DNA of 64,000 nucleotides from Fennellomyces sp. T-0311 (Eukaryota > Mucoromycota > Mucoromycetes > Mucorales > Lichtheimiaceae), in assembly GCA_025266875.1 (NCBI GenBank), contig JALLLT010000082.1, positions 1-64,000 on the forward strand, given 5' to 3'. Below are positions 36,727 to 47,830 of the stretch, piece by piece. Every line of letters begins with the position of its first letter. Positions within the stretch are counted from its first letter, which is position 1. Under the pieces are notes generated by a model that searched no databases, had not been told where the DNA came from, and was given only the letters and a program-made list of their open reading frames with translations. The position numbers and the translations under genes were made by a program.

Positions 36727-38047
36727 GATGACTTGTTGAATGATACTCGAAAGAACACCCTTTTTTTATTTGTGAGGTATAATATTGCGTGTGAAGAGGG
36801 GCCGTGTATGGGAGTTATAGGCTCAGCAAGCATTGCGGCGCCATTGCGGCGCCCACATTGTTTCATGCATCAAATATGACCGTGCGGAGGTGATTGACGC
36901 TCAAATCCAAGCATAGTCCCTTACCGATGGGATAAATGTATAAGTAAATGTGATAGCGTATACGTACAGTCTATAATCCACTACCACCTCCCAGATTGAC
37001 CTGATCATTTTGTAGCGTTAGATATGTTTGCTGTCTAGCCCCATCACGACGAAGTTACTGCCTACATGGTAAGAAGCGGACCTGCACAATTAATACCCAT
37101 CTTTTATGCAATAGTTGTCAATCATAGCTCCAAAGGGGACAACGGAATAAAATACTGAAATCAGCACTGTATTATGGAAAATGACGCTTCTTTGGACAAT
37201 AATAAAGCTATCAGGGTCGTTGGCAGTACAAATCATAGCACTTAGTAACCGCAACCCACTCGAAGTAACGTCAAGGGTTATTGAAATAGTATAATGGCGT
37301 ACGATAACCGAAAGGCCGCCAATTGTAATGATGGCAACAAATGAAAGCCAGTACACTTCATCAAACTGTAGTCATTCGCCTATCAATTTCTCGCCTGATG
37401 ACCAACAATGACCTTGCTCATCCGACTGTCGTGAAAGAAATTTCTCTCGAAATATGCTATGTGATAGTCCGCACTATCAATCCTTTCATGAGCTCGACAA
37501 TAACACACTGGTCCCTTTTCTTTGGAATACTCTTTTCCACCGTGATCCTCTCCCATCTGCTCTCATACATGTCCTATGCACCGGCGATAGATCTTATTTT
37601 CCAACTCCAGCACCAAAACTTTTGCGCATCATCTCTTACATCACCCTCGCGATATGGCGAGCCCACTGGGCGTTCATTTTTTTCTTCCGCTCCTTTTATT
37701 CCTGAGCAGGTCGCATCTATGGCAACCCGACTCATTCATCAATATGCATATCTCTGATTTCATTACGTTAAAACTCTTTCGTTTATAAATCATAAGGTCG
37801 CTGACATACCACTTCTCTCCGAACGTGTGTCGGTATCAATAAATTTTGAGGGTAACACATCCTTACAAAAAAAACACACTATGCATAAATTGTGTCGCAG
37901 ATCGGCTGCTGACATCTGTCCAATGAAGTCCCTGTTATCCATATATAGTAAAGAAGCTTTTCGACCGACACACATTTTGCTTGAAAGTTAGATAAGATCA
38001 TTTAAATTGCGAGGAGTTCAAGGAGTGCTTTTGTGAAGTATCAAATA
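36727..38047. other. intergenic with no firm gene
   Basis: The largest open frame (37341-37757, 138 codons, plus strand) has a hydrophobic middle but no family resemblance or splice support. Nothing else was recognised. Confidence 0.5.
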
Positions 38048-38155
38048 CACTGTAAAACAATTTTCTAGTTTTCACAGGATTTTACAAGATTTTACAAGAC
38101 TTTGTATAATTTTATAATACCGTCCCACTATGTTACACTAGGATTTTTTACAGTG
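38048..38155. mobile_element. mariner-type MITE with TA target duplication
   Basis: A 108-bp element begins CACTGTAAAACA and ends TTTTTTACAGTG, forming imperfect terminal inverted repeats of about 20 bp that both reach a CTAG. It is flanked on each side by TA (38046-38047 and 38156-38157), the target duplication of Tc1/mariner transposases. Inside are two ATTTTACAAGA direct repeats and an AT-rich near-palindrome. It encodes nothing and would need a transposase supplied in trans. Confidence 0.7.
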
Positions 38156-38505
38156 TATAAGCTTCCATTCAAAAGAAAAGGAAAATGATATAAAAGTACA
38201 ATGCGAAGCCACGGACTGCGAGATACCTAATTGTATGTAAAATTACAAGCAAGCGCTGTCCACTTTGTTAATATATATATATCGATTTCACTTTCTAGAA
38301 CAACATTAAATCATAATCAATTCACCTCTTTACGTAGAAGTGTTACTGATCATACATAGCTTCATTTCAAAGATATTTGCGAGAACACGGTTCTTCCCAT
38401 TTTTGGTTGGGCGGCCCACTGAGTTCTTGGTCCTTGCCCGGGTCTCCGATCTGACACATGACCATTCATATCATCAACATGCAATGATATCTCGGACATT
38501 GAGGT

Positions 38506-39123
38506 TTATGCTCTACGTGTAGTTGGCCGACGACGAGCAGATGGATATTTGTTACCCCCTTGGTATAGGTGTTTCTGGATATCATATAGTTGGTTACTTA
38601 AGTAGGTTATCCGTGACACAGATAATTGTAAAAGGTTCAGAATTCCTCGATCACCTTCCCACAGAGAAAAAACAACGATATCTATGCTATTAGCTAGTTG
38701 GAACGGTCTACAAAATTGATTTTCTTGACAACAAAATAATTTGTCAAAAATATATTGCCAGGTGGAACAATACGTGGTTACCGGCTGAGCTTGCCTTTTT
38801 ATGCCTGAAATAATCCGGTATGTACTACCATGTGCACGCAGGCTTGCAGTCAATGGTGGCTGCGGGAGCTCGTATGCGTGTATCAGGAAGATGAAACAAT
38901 CGAGAAAAATGTAGCCAATGAGTACGACCATTCTACTGAAATTAAAAGAGTCGAATTGACAAGCAAATTGCTCCTCTACCTTATTGTACGAGTATTGAGA
39001 GTGCATTGCTTGACGAGATACGACTGTTAGTATTTTGGGTCTCGAGAAATATTTGTTACTGTTTGTATTTTTCAAAGGATATGAAGCGTAGAGAACGTCC
39101 AACGAACTTTCACATATACACAC
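38506..39123 (-). CDS. hypothetical ORF of 205 residues
   Basis: An uninterrupted 618-nt frame, longer than expected by chance in this AT-rich setting. It has one possible membrane segment (VVLIGYIFLDCFIFLIHAY) and a basic end (ARRRPTTRRA). I recognise no family, and repeat of the motif elsewhere in the window was not seen. It could be an exon of a larger gene or a relic. It overlaps the 5' side of nothing else. Confidence 0.3.
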   Translation of the reverse strand: MCICESSLDVLYASYPLKNTNSNKYFSRPKILTVVSRQAMHSQYSYNKVEEQFACQFDSFNFSRMVVLIGYIFLDCFIFLIHAYELPQPPLTASLRAHGSTYRIISGIKRQAQPVTTYCSTWQYIFDKLFCCQENQFCRPFQLANSIDIVVFSLWEGDRGILNLLQLSVSRITYLSNQLYDIQKHLYQGGNKYPSARRRPTTRRA

Positions 39124-39222
39124 ACTATGCGGGTAGCTCTCTTGCCCTTCTTAATGTAAACTACTGATCGTTATTTGTTCACCAATGAATGGAGTGTAGG
39201 CAGTTCACATACATTCAAAACT

Positions 39223-39829
39223 TTGAATTGTGTTTTCTGCAGACAGGTAAGCCATTTTAGTCATTGCTGAATTTTGTTCATTGTCATGGCACTAAGGGAC
39301 TACAGGAAAAGCCAATCAAGGAGTTCTCCGAGATGCAGTTGGCAAAAGTAAGTTTACTCAATCTTCAAAGGTTCGTGATAACTTTGGTAACAGATTCGTC
39401 TGTTTAGGCCTCGTATATCTGTATGTTGTATAGCAACTATCATATTGAAAAAAGTTACGGCTAACATCTCGACCGCTCTGGGATCCGTTTTCTTTTTGAC
39501 TACATAGCGCATATGCCATCACAAGTAGACAGCAAACTGAGGCAAATCAGCTGTATAAACTGTACGGATAAACAAGTGGAGCGTTTACGATGCTGGAGTT
39601 GCCACAAGACAATGACCTTGGACAAATTTGCAAAGGTAGGAAAGACGCGTATACGTAGAAGTATAGGCCATCTTACATTCTTATCTTTTAGAAACAACGG
39701 CGATCTGGTGAGAAAGCACGCTGCCTTGCATGTATGAAGAAACGAGATGACGAGGATGTAAACGATTCTCAACCAGAGTACTCGTCTGACGGTTCGTATT
39801 CGGACTCATGGGACGATTATTACATGTAG
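39223..39829 (+). CDS. Stc1-domain zinc-finger protein
   Basis: Exons inferred: ?-39246, 39306-39347, 39394-39412, 39526-39635 and 39692-39829. Joined, they give the tandem zinc-finger plan of the Stc1 domain: CVFCRQEKPIKEFSEMQLAK, then ISCINC, LRCWSCHKTMTLDKFAKKQ and GEKARCLACMKK, followed by an acidic Ser/Tyr-rich tail. Four CxxC knuckles are present. In fission yeast Stc1 links the RNAi (RITS) complex to the histone H3K9 methyltransferase complex (CLRC); in other fungi the domain occurs in uncharacterised proteins. The start codon was not found: the frame before the first CxxC is open for some distance but has no ATG, so a 5' exon is missing. The third exon (19 nt) is the least certain. 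Confidence 0.6.
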
Positions 39830-40628
39830 ATTCTTGTGCTGTATTTTCATATAATATCATCTTTAAGCATTTGTGCGTATCGATTGAGAACGTATGTGTA
39901 CTTATATTTCCTAGAAGACCAAGTCGTTTTAGTATATTACCATTGTTCGCAGATGCTGAACCCCAACCGTGTGCGTTTTGAATCTGTTACATTGTTAAGA
40001 ACATTGGCCGTCCACCAAATGGGTCACCTTAGTAATATAATAGTTCAAAAATTACTATTTTTATTGAAAAGGTCACTGATCTGCGCCCTTAGCCATATGA
40101 TTTAGTAATACAGAGGAATGCTTTGTTATTCTGTCAATCTTATTGGGACTGTATAGGAAGTAGTTCCGGCGAAACTCAATTGCTATGACTCCTTGATGGG
40201 CGGTTTTTGTTGATCCAAACAAACACTAAAATTGGCACTAGACCCGATTGCTCAGGGATACGACTTTGCTCGATTTGGAATCTAGAGAGATAAGAATGCT
40301 TTGTCAAGCAAGCATTGCTCTCTATCAAATCCGAAAATACTATGTTAATACTTTATTAGATCAAAGATTTGTATCTACTAACATCGTGGTATCTAATGTA
40401 GGGTGCAGTATAGATTCATACACAAGAAAGTAGTGTTTATCCGCGACGGAAACATGCTATCCGAACGTCTCTAATTACGTTTTTAGGCTTTCAACTCAAC
40501 AGACTATAAGAGTACATATTTTCTCACGGAATTAGAACAAGTAACTAATCTTACCAAAACATCTACGAAAGTGTATAGAGAAGGTTTATTAAAATGAGTG
40601 GATGGATACACCAAGCTTTACATTGAAT
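39830..40628. other. intergenic, convergent 3' ends
   Basis: About 800 bp between the Stc1-like stop and the F-box 3 stop. Only short ORFs are present; no structure was recognised. Confidence 0.55.
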
Positions 40629-42460
40629 TCAACGTCTTTTCAAAAGCACTGTGATTACATCTATGGAAGGATATGGTATAGCTACATTCACGTTATAACC
40701 ATGTATCCTGTGCTCAAGGTAAGTTGCGATCTCTTCCTCAAATTCCGTCATCACAACCCTCTCGAGATGAACTCTCTTTAGACTCGTGGTAGCTTCAAAC
40801 ATTTTGACTATTGCAGATGCGTCCACCTGTAAATGTGAAAGCGAAGATCCTCCTCCCCTCACGATAAATGACTGCAGCGTGGGCAAGTCGCCAATTGCCT
40901 GCAGGAAGGGTGGAGGGGCGCGAGCGATAGAATCCAAATCGATATCTTGAATTGCTGTTTGGCCGAGCTGATCAACAAACTGAAGCAGGCCGTTGTCAGA
41001 GTAATCGTTCGTGTTTCGAAATACAATTCGTAGTCGTTCGAGCATAGAAAAATGAGCGATGAGATCCAGAAGCATATCGTTTGCAGAATGTACGGCGTCT
41101 AGTGTGATAGCGCTGATTCTGGAGTTCTGCCACACCCAGGTTTTAAGTTTCTCGTGGTTATGGTTGCGAAGCGAAAGATGTGATAGTTCGAGATGCTTTA
41201 GTTGTTTCAGTTTTATCAGAGCCGATAAATCCAGTTGATTGGCTTTGCTGCCATTTAAGCAGAGATGTTCCAGGGCTGGGCACACAGGAAGCACAATATT
41301 CCCAGACACAGCTGGCTGGTCATCTTGATTCAATAGATGGAGAACTAACACGCGAAGGTGAGGAGTGCAGAGTTGGTTCATTAGCGGAATTTCGTGGGGG
41401 ATATACTCCAACCCAATAAATTCAAGCGTGCTTGCGTTGCGTGAAAGATGTGGACCAACTTGTTGCGGACCGTAACCACCGCTTTGGCATGCTATAAAGC
41501 AGCGTAATCCTGAATGAGTACTCTTGTTTTCTTCAATATCTGCGAGCCACGTGAACCGGTAATTCGCGGATAGGCAGCCCCCGCTTGACTCCAGGTATGT
41601 CAGCCTCTGGCACCATGAAGAAACATCTTCAAGGTTTGTGAGAGTATGGGCGGGGGGACGCAAATAGATGCTCTCTTTTTTTCGTACTCCATAGGCAAGA
41701 TTCTGCAAATTGGGACTGTTTCGGAGAATAGGCTCAAGTTGCAACTTCATGTTGACAGGGAAGTCAAGATAAAGGTGAGTCAGGCGGCCAAGGTGCGGCA
41801 AAACTGGCTGTTGAGTGAGTGCATTGACTCGCCAATTGACTGTAATACCTATATAAGAAAGTTGGATAAGGTCGGGGAAGGCTGAGATTGCATCAAGAAC
41901 ATTCATATTGGTGTTGGTATCATTGAAAATAAGCCGCGGTGTACCATCCGCAATCATCTTCAGCAACGACAGAAGCATGCATATTCGCGCTGCGGATATC
42001 TTGTCCGGAATTCGCATCTCTACCAATCCGATTATCAGCCAAATCCGTTTTTACAAGTTAAAGACATACCCACGGAATCAATTTGAGGACAATGATAGTC
42101 GATCAGCTTGCGTAATATAAAGTGGAGTCTATCGTATTTGGTGTCACTGAGAACAATGTTCTTGCCGTAGTTCCGGACACAGTGCTCCCATCGCATATCA
42201 CTTTTGGAAACGTCCCGATATGACATGTATACGTATTTCCACGTTCTTTGCATATACTGCGGTGCTGATATGCGCCACCCCCGACACACTGTCATACACT
42301 TCAAGCAGTCTAGCTGATTCAGGTACCATCCAATCTTGACAGTGATCTCAACGGGAAGTGAACCAAGAAATCGTGTTGAATTCGGCCCATTGAAATCGTT
42401 AATGGCATCTTGTACGAGTGAATCCGCAGCGGCTTCGACACGCTGACGACGAGTTCTCAT
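40629..42460 (-). CDS. F-box-LRR protein 3
   Basis: Exons 42460-42070 and 42019-40629 encode 593 residues. The F-box is at about 31-75 (FLGSLPVEITVKIGWYLNQL, VCRGWRISAPQYMQRTW). It is followed by an LRR region with lines such as LGRLTHLYLDFPVN, CPALEHLCLNGSKANQLDLS and LKQLKHLELSHLSLR. There is no TPR head, so it belongs to a different subfamily from the two genes at 31.6-36.7 kb. Probably an SCF ubiquitin-ligase substrate adaptor; target unknown. The ATG at 42460 was chosen because the frame upstream has only non-ATG codons. A decayed copy lies about 3 kb upstream on the same strand (45.1-46.05 kb). Confidence 0.82.
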
Positions 42461-45089
42461 AATGAAAGGTCTGTCGCCCCAACTGAGTTTGAGGAGCCTT
42501 CCCAATCTGGGAAAAGCAGGTCATGAACTGATTGACTTTGGCTTGGGTATGAGACAGAGCATTTGTTATATTAACAACTTTACCTTTAAGCATAAAACGT
42601 GTAGCAGAGGAGAAAGGACGCTTTTGGATGCCCGTCATGCCTTTAAATATGAAGACATGCAGGGGCTGACAGAAGCTGACCATTACGTCGTCTTTGAATA
42701 TCAATAATCCGCTGTATGTTGCCCCTCTATCTTTCAAAAGATATATCCATGAAGCATGTCCATTGCTTTGTAAACGCTGTCGCAAACAGTGTTGCTATGT
42801 CAATGGTAATTTTCATAAGCAGTCGCCAGCTGCCACTGATGCAATTATTGAAAGCGCCCATAAGTGACTCGTAAAATCTGAGTATAAAATGGGGGCTCTG
42901 GCTGGGGCTACTACTTCATTTGCCAGAAGCGAACGTGGTTCAAAGGGTAACATGTGGTTCCCACTTTCGGAGCTGCGTAAAGTCGCTACCTAGAATCGTT
43001 CATCTTTGTTCGCACCTTTTTCTTCGCTTGTCACTCTTTCGCCTTCGGGCCTCCTCCTGCCTTCGGGGTTATTAACCTCGTGACCTAGCGGCACAAGCAG
43101 CATTATTTAATGCTATAGAAGTACTGGATCGATTCCGGTTGAGGCTCTACTGTCATTATTTGTATTAAAAGGAAAGTCTTTGCTCGTTTATCATCGCACA
43201 ATCTGTTTCATAAGGTGAGCCTTTGCCATCATCTGTAGTGATTGTCGAGAGTAAGCGATGTCAACTGGTAAGTTGATGTTGGCTATGTGTCACGAGACGT
43301 AATACAGGGTTCTATGCGAGAGACGGGATTGTGATCCCATCATTCTTTGTTGCGCATTACTGGTTTTGGGTAGCATATCAGAATAATCGAATACTCGCTT
43401 CAGTTACTCCAATACTGAAGCGCTAAATCCAAAACTCTTGTATAATATCTACTAGTTTACTACGACGGTGCGTGTGCGCACATTACTCAACTGTTGTCGA
43501 CAAGTTATATGAGATCTGAATGGCTTCTTTCCAGCGCACTAAAGTGAAACACCGCATGATTGTTTGTACAGTGTCACGTTGGATGAAGTGGTCGTCGGCG
43601 TGGTATACCTTCTTGTGCCGCTTCAACCATTGTCAGCCGCCTTCCTCTTTAACCTAAATCGTACTTCAGCAACCTGTGGTACTTTTGTAAGTTATAACCG
43701 GTTCTTTGGATTGGTACGAATGCTTTCCGTATCACTGAAGAGATATTCACAAGAAACACAGTTGATGCCGATAACTTGTAAGCACCGTATAACATGAAAA
43801 TATTAGCTCTTCACAGCAACTGAACGGGTTCTTTTCGATTATCATTCCATATACTTCTTCCAGCTGAGTATTTGCGTTGTCTGTTTATCAAAAGGCTCAA
43901 CTCCTAAGTCGATTTCGTCATCTAGTTCATCATTTCTGTTATTGCTTCGTAATAATATGCTGCCTACAGTTAGACACATGGATGAAAATAAACAGGTTCA
44001 TGATATATGACTTCGTACGTTTGGGAAGGCATAAGTGCGGCAAAAAATTGTGTTAAGGAGTACTGCGTCAACAAGGTAAGTGGTTATACTAACACTGGCA
44101 TTATCATTTTTCTAGGCGACTGACAAACGAAATCACACTGTATTGTAGCAGCTCTGATACGAAGCTTCCCATCGCTGGTTTGCGTAATCGGAAGGTCTTT
44201 TCAAATTGAAATACAGTGTCTTACAATCTTCTTGCTTGCTTTCCTCAGTAGGAAATTCAGAATTTCTGCCAGCGTATCACGTTGTGTGGTGTGGTATATT
44301 TCGTCCGACCTCGGCAACTCTATGACTAGACCTTTCTAGTATGTTCCTTTTTCTTTGATCCGAATGATATAGGCTAAACATTACTAGTTCATTTAGCTGT
44401 TCGTGCTAATCATCATTAACATCGTGTTTCCCTCTTGTGTTTCGGCCGCATGAAAACCTTCTCATAGACTATTCTCTAGCCCAATTTCCCTTTTATTTAC
44501 CATCGTATCATATCTACGTCAATCCTTCTATATGGTCCGAGCCGTGTTTCCATTCATTAGTTGATTCTTACCAGTATAAATAAGTCGCTCCTTAAAAGAC
44601 AATAAGAAAAAAATCTTTTTTTCCGAACTTTCAAATACATTCTGACATCCAATCAATCAGAAGCCGTACCCAAAGAAAAAGGCAACATACAAACGAAAAG
44701 AAGTCAATATCAACTTAAACATTACACGTGACAAGGGGATCAAAGATTAATCGAAGGCCTTCGATATCGTTACTTTTAATTGTTTGCATATATGATTCTT
44801 GAAATCCTTTTCCATATTTTATCGTTCTGGCTAATCAGAGCAAGCATCTATAACTAGCAAACTATCTGGAGCACGCGCCTCACTCTATCGTCCCACTCAT
44901 CGTCAATATAAATTGAGAGAGACTTCAATACTTAATATAGCATGATCTGGTGTTTGCTGTCGTATTTTAGCATCCATTTCGTGTCATAAAACACTAAAAG
45001 TTGACCTACATGAGCTGATTTTGATAGATTTTTATACGAATGGAATGACTATAACACTATTTTTTTCAATTCAGAATCCTGACAACAGC
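42461..45089. other. intergenic between F-box 3 and its dead paralogue
   Basis: About 2.6 kb. A plus-strand TATAAAA at 42893-42899 has no convincing ORF behind it. Two small exon-like patches (minus 43845-43945, plus 44010-44158) are splice-plausible but too short to call. Nothing else was recognised. Confidence 0.5.
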
Positions 45090-46050
45090 ACCCCTACTTC
45101 GCCTTTATCCTCCATATCACCAATGGCAAACTTACTACATTTCCTCTACCTTCTATATTAGAAAAATAGCAAACCAGTCTCCTTTCGTGTACATTAATAA
45201 TGCATTCACAATATAAATATACCTTAGGCTTAGTTACATTAACCATCTTGAGAAAATCTGATGTGTCTACTGACAAATGTTTTGCGTGCGATTCTCCTTC
45301 TGCATCAAGTGTACGATGAAAACGTAAACCACCGAGCGCTTGAAGAAAAGGTGAAAGGAGTCAGGAAATAGTGTTTAAATAGGTATCTCAAATTGTTGCT
45401 CGGTTGAGCTGTTTTGCAAATTGAAATAGACCTTATCCATGTTACTATGTTTGCTTTTTTTGGGGTGTGACTGACAACCGCTCTAGTACCGGCAAGTGAG
45501 TGAGTGCCTCTAACCATACATCGCCTACAGATAACGCTCTATAAGTGTATAAGGGTTGATAACAAATTCCTGCGATGCTAAGTTTCTCAACGTGTTGCTA
45601 TGGTGGCATGAGATAAGATATGATAGTTTAAGGCGTTTGAGGTGCTTGATCGAAAAGTCGAACCGAATATTTTTGTTCCTATGCTTTTCGAGACTTCCCA
45701 AAACTGGGAAATCAGGAAGAACAATATTCCAAGGACTGATGGTGTTGATTATGCTGATTAATCATATGAAGAAGTCGTATACGACCGAGGAATATGAAGC
45801 TGATATATTATTACCGGAAATTCGTCGGGAAAGCATTCGATTCCAATAATTTCCAGCATACTTGAATTGCGCAAGCGATGTGGATTCACACGGTTCGATT
45901 CGTAGCCATCATTTTGGCATACCATATAACTGCGCAATCCCGGCTGGGTACTCTTGCTTTGCTGAGCATGTTCGAGTCGTATAGACCGATAAGTTCCCAA
46001 TGGTGATACGTGGTAAATGATGATTTATTAGACCCTCTTCTTCAACATTT
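45090..46050 (-). pseudogene. decayed paralogue of F-box-LRR protein 3
   Basis: Minus-strand segments align in order with F-box-LRR 3 but in changing frames and with stops. At the upper end QPGLRSYMVCQNDGYES and SMLEIIGIECFPDEFPV correspond to HSGLRCFIACQSGGYGP and STLEFIGLEYIPHEIPL. Then KHLKRLKLSYL corresponds to KQLKHLELSHL, LFQFAKQLNRATI to LLQFVDQLGQTAI, and HLSVDTSDFLKMVNVTKPK to HLQVDASAIVKMFEATTSL. The F-box half is not recognisable. This is a dead tandem duplicate of the intact gene. Confidence 0.75.
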
Positions 46051-47830
46051 TACTTGCATATCAGCATTTCATGTAATAGTATTCAGGGTTTAGAGTGTAT
46101 ATCGAGAGAATATCATGAAAAAGGTATTACAATGCAAATCTTGTGGACTATGCTTCTCCTGGACTGGGCAGATAATATCTCTTTTTGGCCATTTGATCGG
46201 TACTAATCCCTAAAAGCACTGCTATACATACACAATTTCTTGGGACGTCATTTCGCTTAATTTGGTATCTTAAGAAAGGATTGTGAAGCATAATACTCTT
46301 TTCCTACCTGAACAAATTTTTCTGTCCAAGTGTTTATCAGAGTCGGGTGTACGTATGCTATCCGAACGTTTGCAAAGGTTTGAGCTCATACACTCCATGA
46401 TATCATACATATTGTTGGGCTAACGTATCCCACCAGAATTGTTAGTCATACACAAGGAGGTCGTAAGAGCAGCATATATAGTCTGCTTCTGGCGCAGCAA
46501 AGTTAACTTTGGTAGTATGATTATTATAGAGTAAGACCATGAGAGGTAGAAATTCACTCAGCATACGAAGGCTGCATGCACACGCAAGTACTGGACTTCA
46601 CAAAGTGCATGTCACATATATATGCTTGTATTACTCTTTTGCACATAAAACCCAAAATTTCTATATCTAGATGAAGCATAAAGATGTACTAGTAGTTATC
46701 ACTGTTGGGGTGCTGAAATTATGAATATAGCACATTTTGAAAGTGTAAATGGGGTATTTGCACAATATGCTTCAGCGTTTAATATCTTGTACACAGGTAA
46801 CTAAGCTACTAGGTGTGTGAACTCATACATGTGGGTTAAAGTGTTGAGTGCGGGTTCGTTGATCATACTTGAGTGGGAATAGTACAAAAGTACAACCTAT
46901 CACTGGTGATTACCCACGTATGAAAAAGTGTAGTATACAATGATGCTGGTGGCCATGGTGATAAAAAGAATTTCGTCCGCTCTAAAAAAGAAACATGTTC
47001 TCGACCTAGTGATGATAGCACAGTGGACACGCTTCTCCGAATCGCCGATCAGCCCTCTGTGCAATCCCAGTTCAGTTTCATACCGTGCTGTGACAGCATA
47101 CTGCAGGATCAACATGCAACCCAATCAGTGGTCTTCGGTAATAATTTTACAAAAGTATTAAGGAGCCCTTGACCCACTATATTGTCTTCATCCGAACAAA
47201 ATACAACTTGAAATTTCCAATTGCGTGAGTATGACGACATTTTAATCGGAGGAATAAGTTGGATACCGTTATCGAGGAACGGGATCTCGACAAGTAAAAA
47301 AATATGTATGACGACAGGTCGATGGCGTACCATTAAATGCTTCTGCTATTTTATGAAAGGAGAGCCGTGTAAGCGGAGGTGCTTCAGGGATGAAATTTAA
47401 AAGGTGCCGCTAACTGAGACATTCGTATATAGAGCATATATGCACAGTAAAGAATGCGACTTGTGCAGTGCACAGATCAATACCGCATCCTTAGTTCTTT
47501 ATATGCGTTATCGGAGTCATGACCTCTCCTTTAACAGCCTTGTGTTACAGAAGCATTTCCTCGGGTCTTTGGGCGATCGCTGATGAGGTCGCGTGCTCCA
47601 TTCATATATTCATCGGCAAGTTTTCCCTAAATTTACCTACATCTTTTTCTTGCTCCCCGCAGTACCCTTCCCTTCTCAATTTTTCACTCCTTAGCCGGTA
47701 AAGCCTCAACCTTGATCGTCGGGGTTGGAACTCTACGGTAGGGTTTTCAGTGAAACACGGCCTCCCAGAACACGCCTATTAACTTGGATTATGAGGATAG
47801 CATTCACCAACTCCTCGATCCTGCTTCGTT
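46051..47830. other. intergenic upstream of the histidine kinase
   Basis: About 1.8 kb. A minus-strand patch near 47130-47250 (QVVFCSDEDNIVGQGLLNTF) weakly resembles part of the F-box 3 LRR region and may be another relic. No intact gene seen. Confidence 0.45.

Noticed and set aside
37341..37757. 138-aa plus-strand ORF
   Set aside because: One hydrophobic stretch but no family, no promoter and no continuation; too weak to call.
43845..44158. Two splice-plausible mini-exons (minus: ELDDEIDLGVEPFDKQ; plus: WEGISAAKNCVKEYC)
   Set aside because: They are on opposite strands, each about 30 codons, without partners or known motifs.
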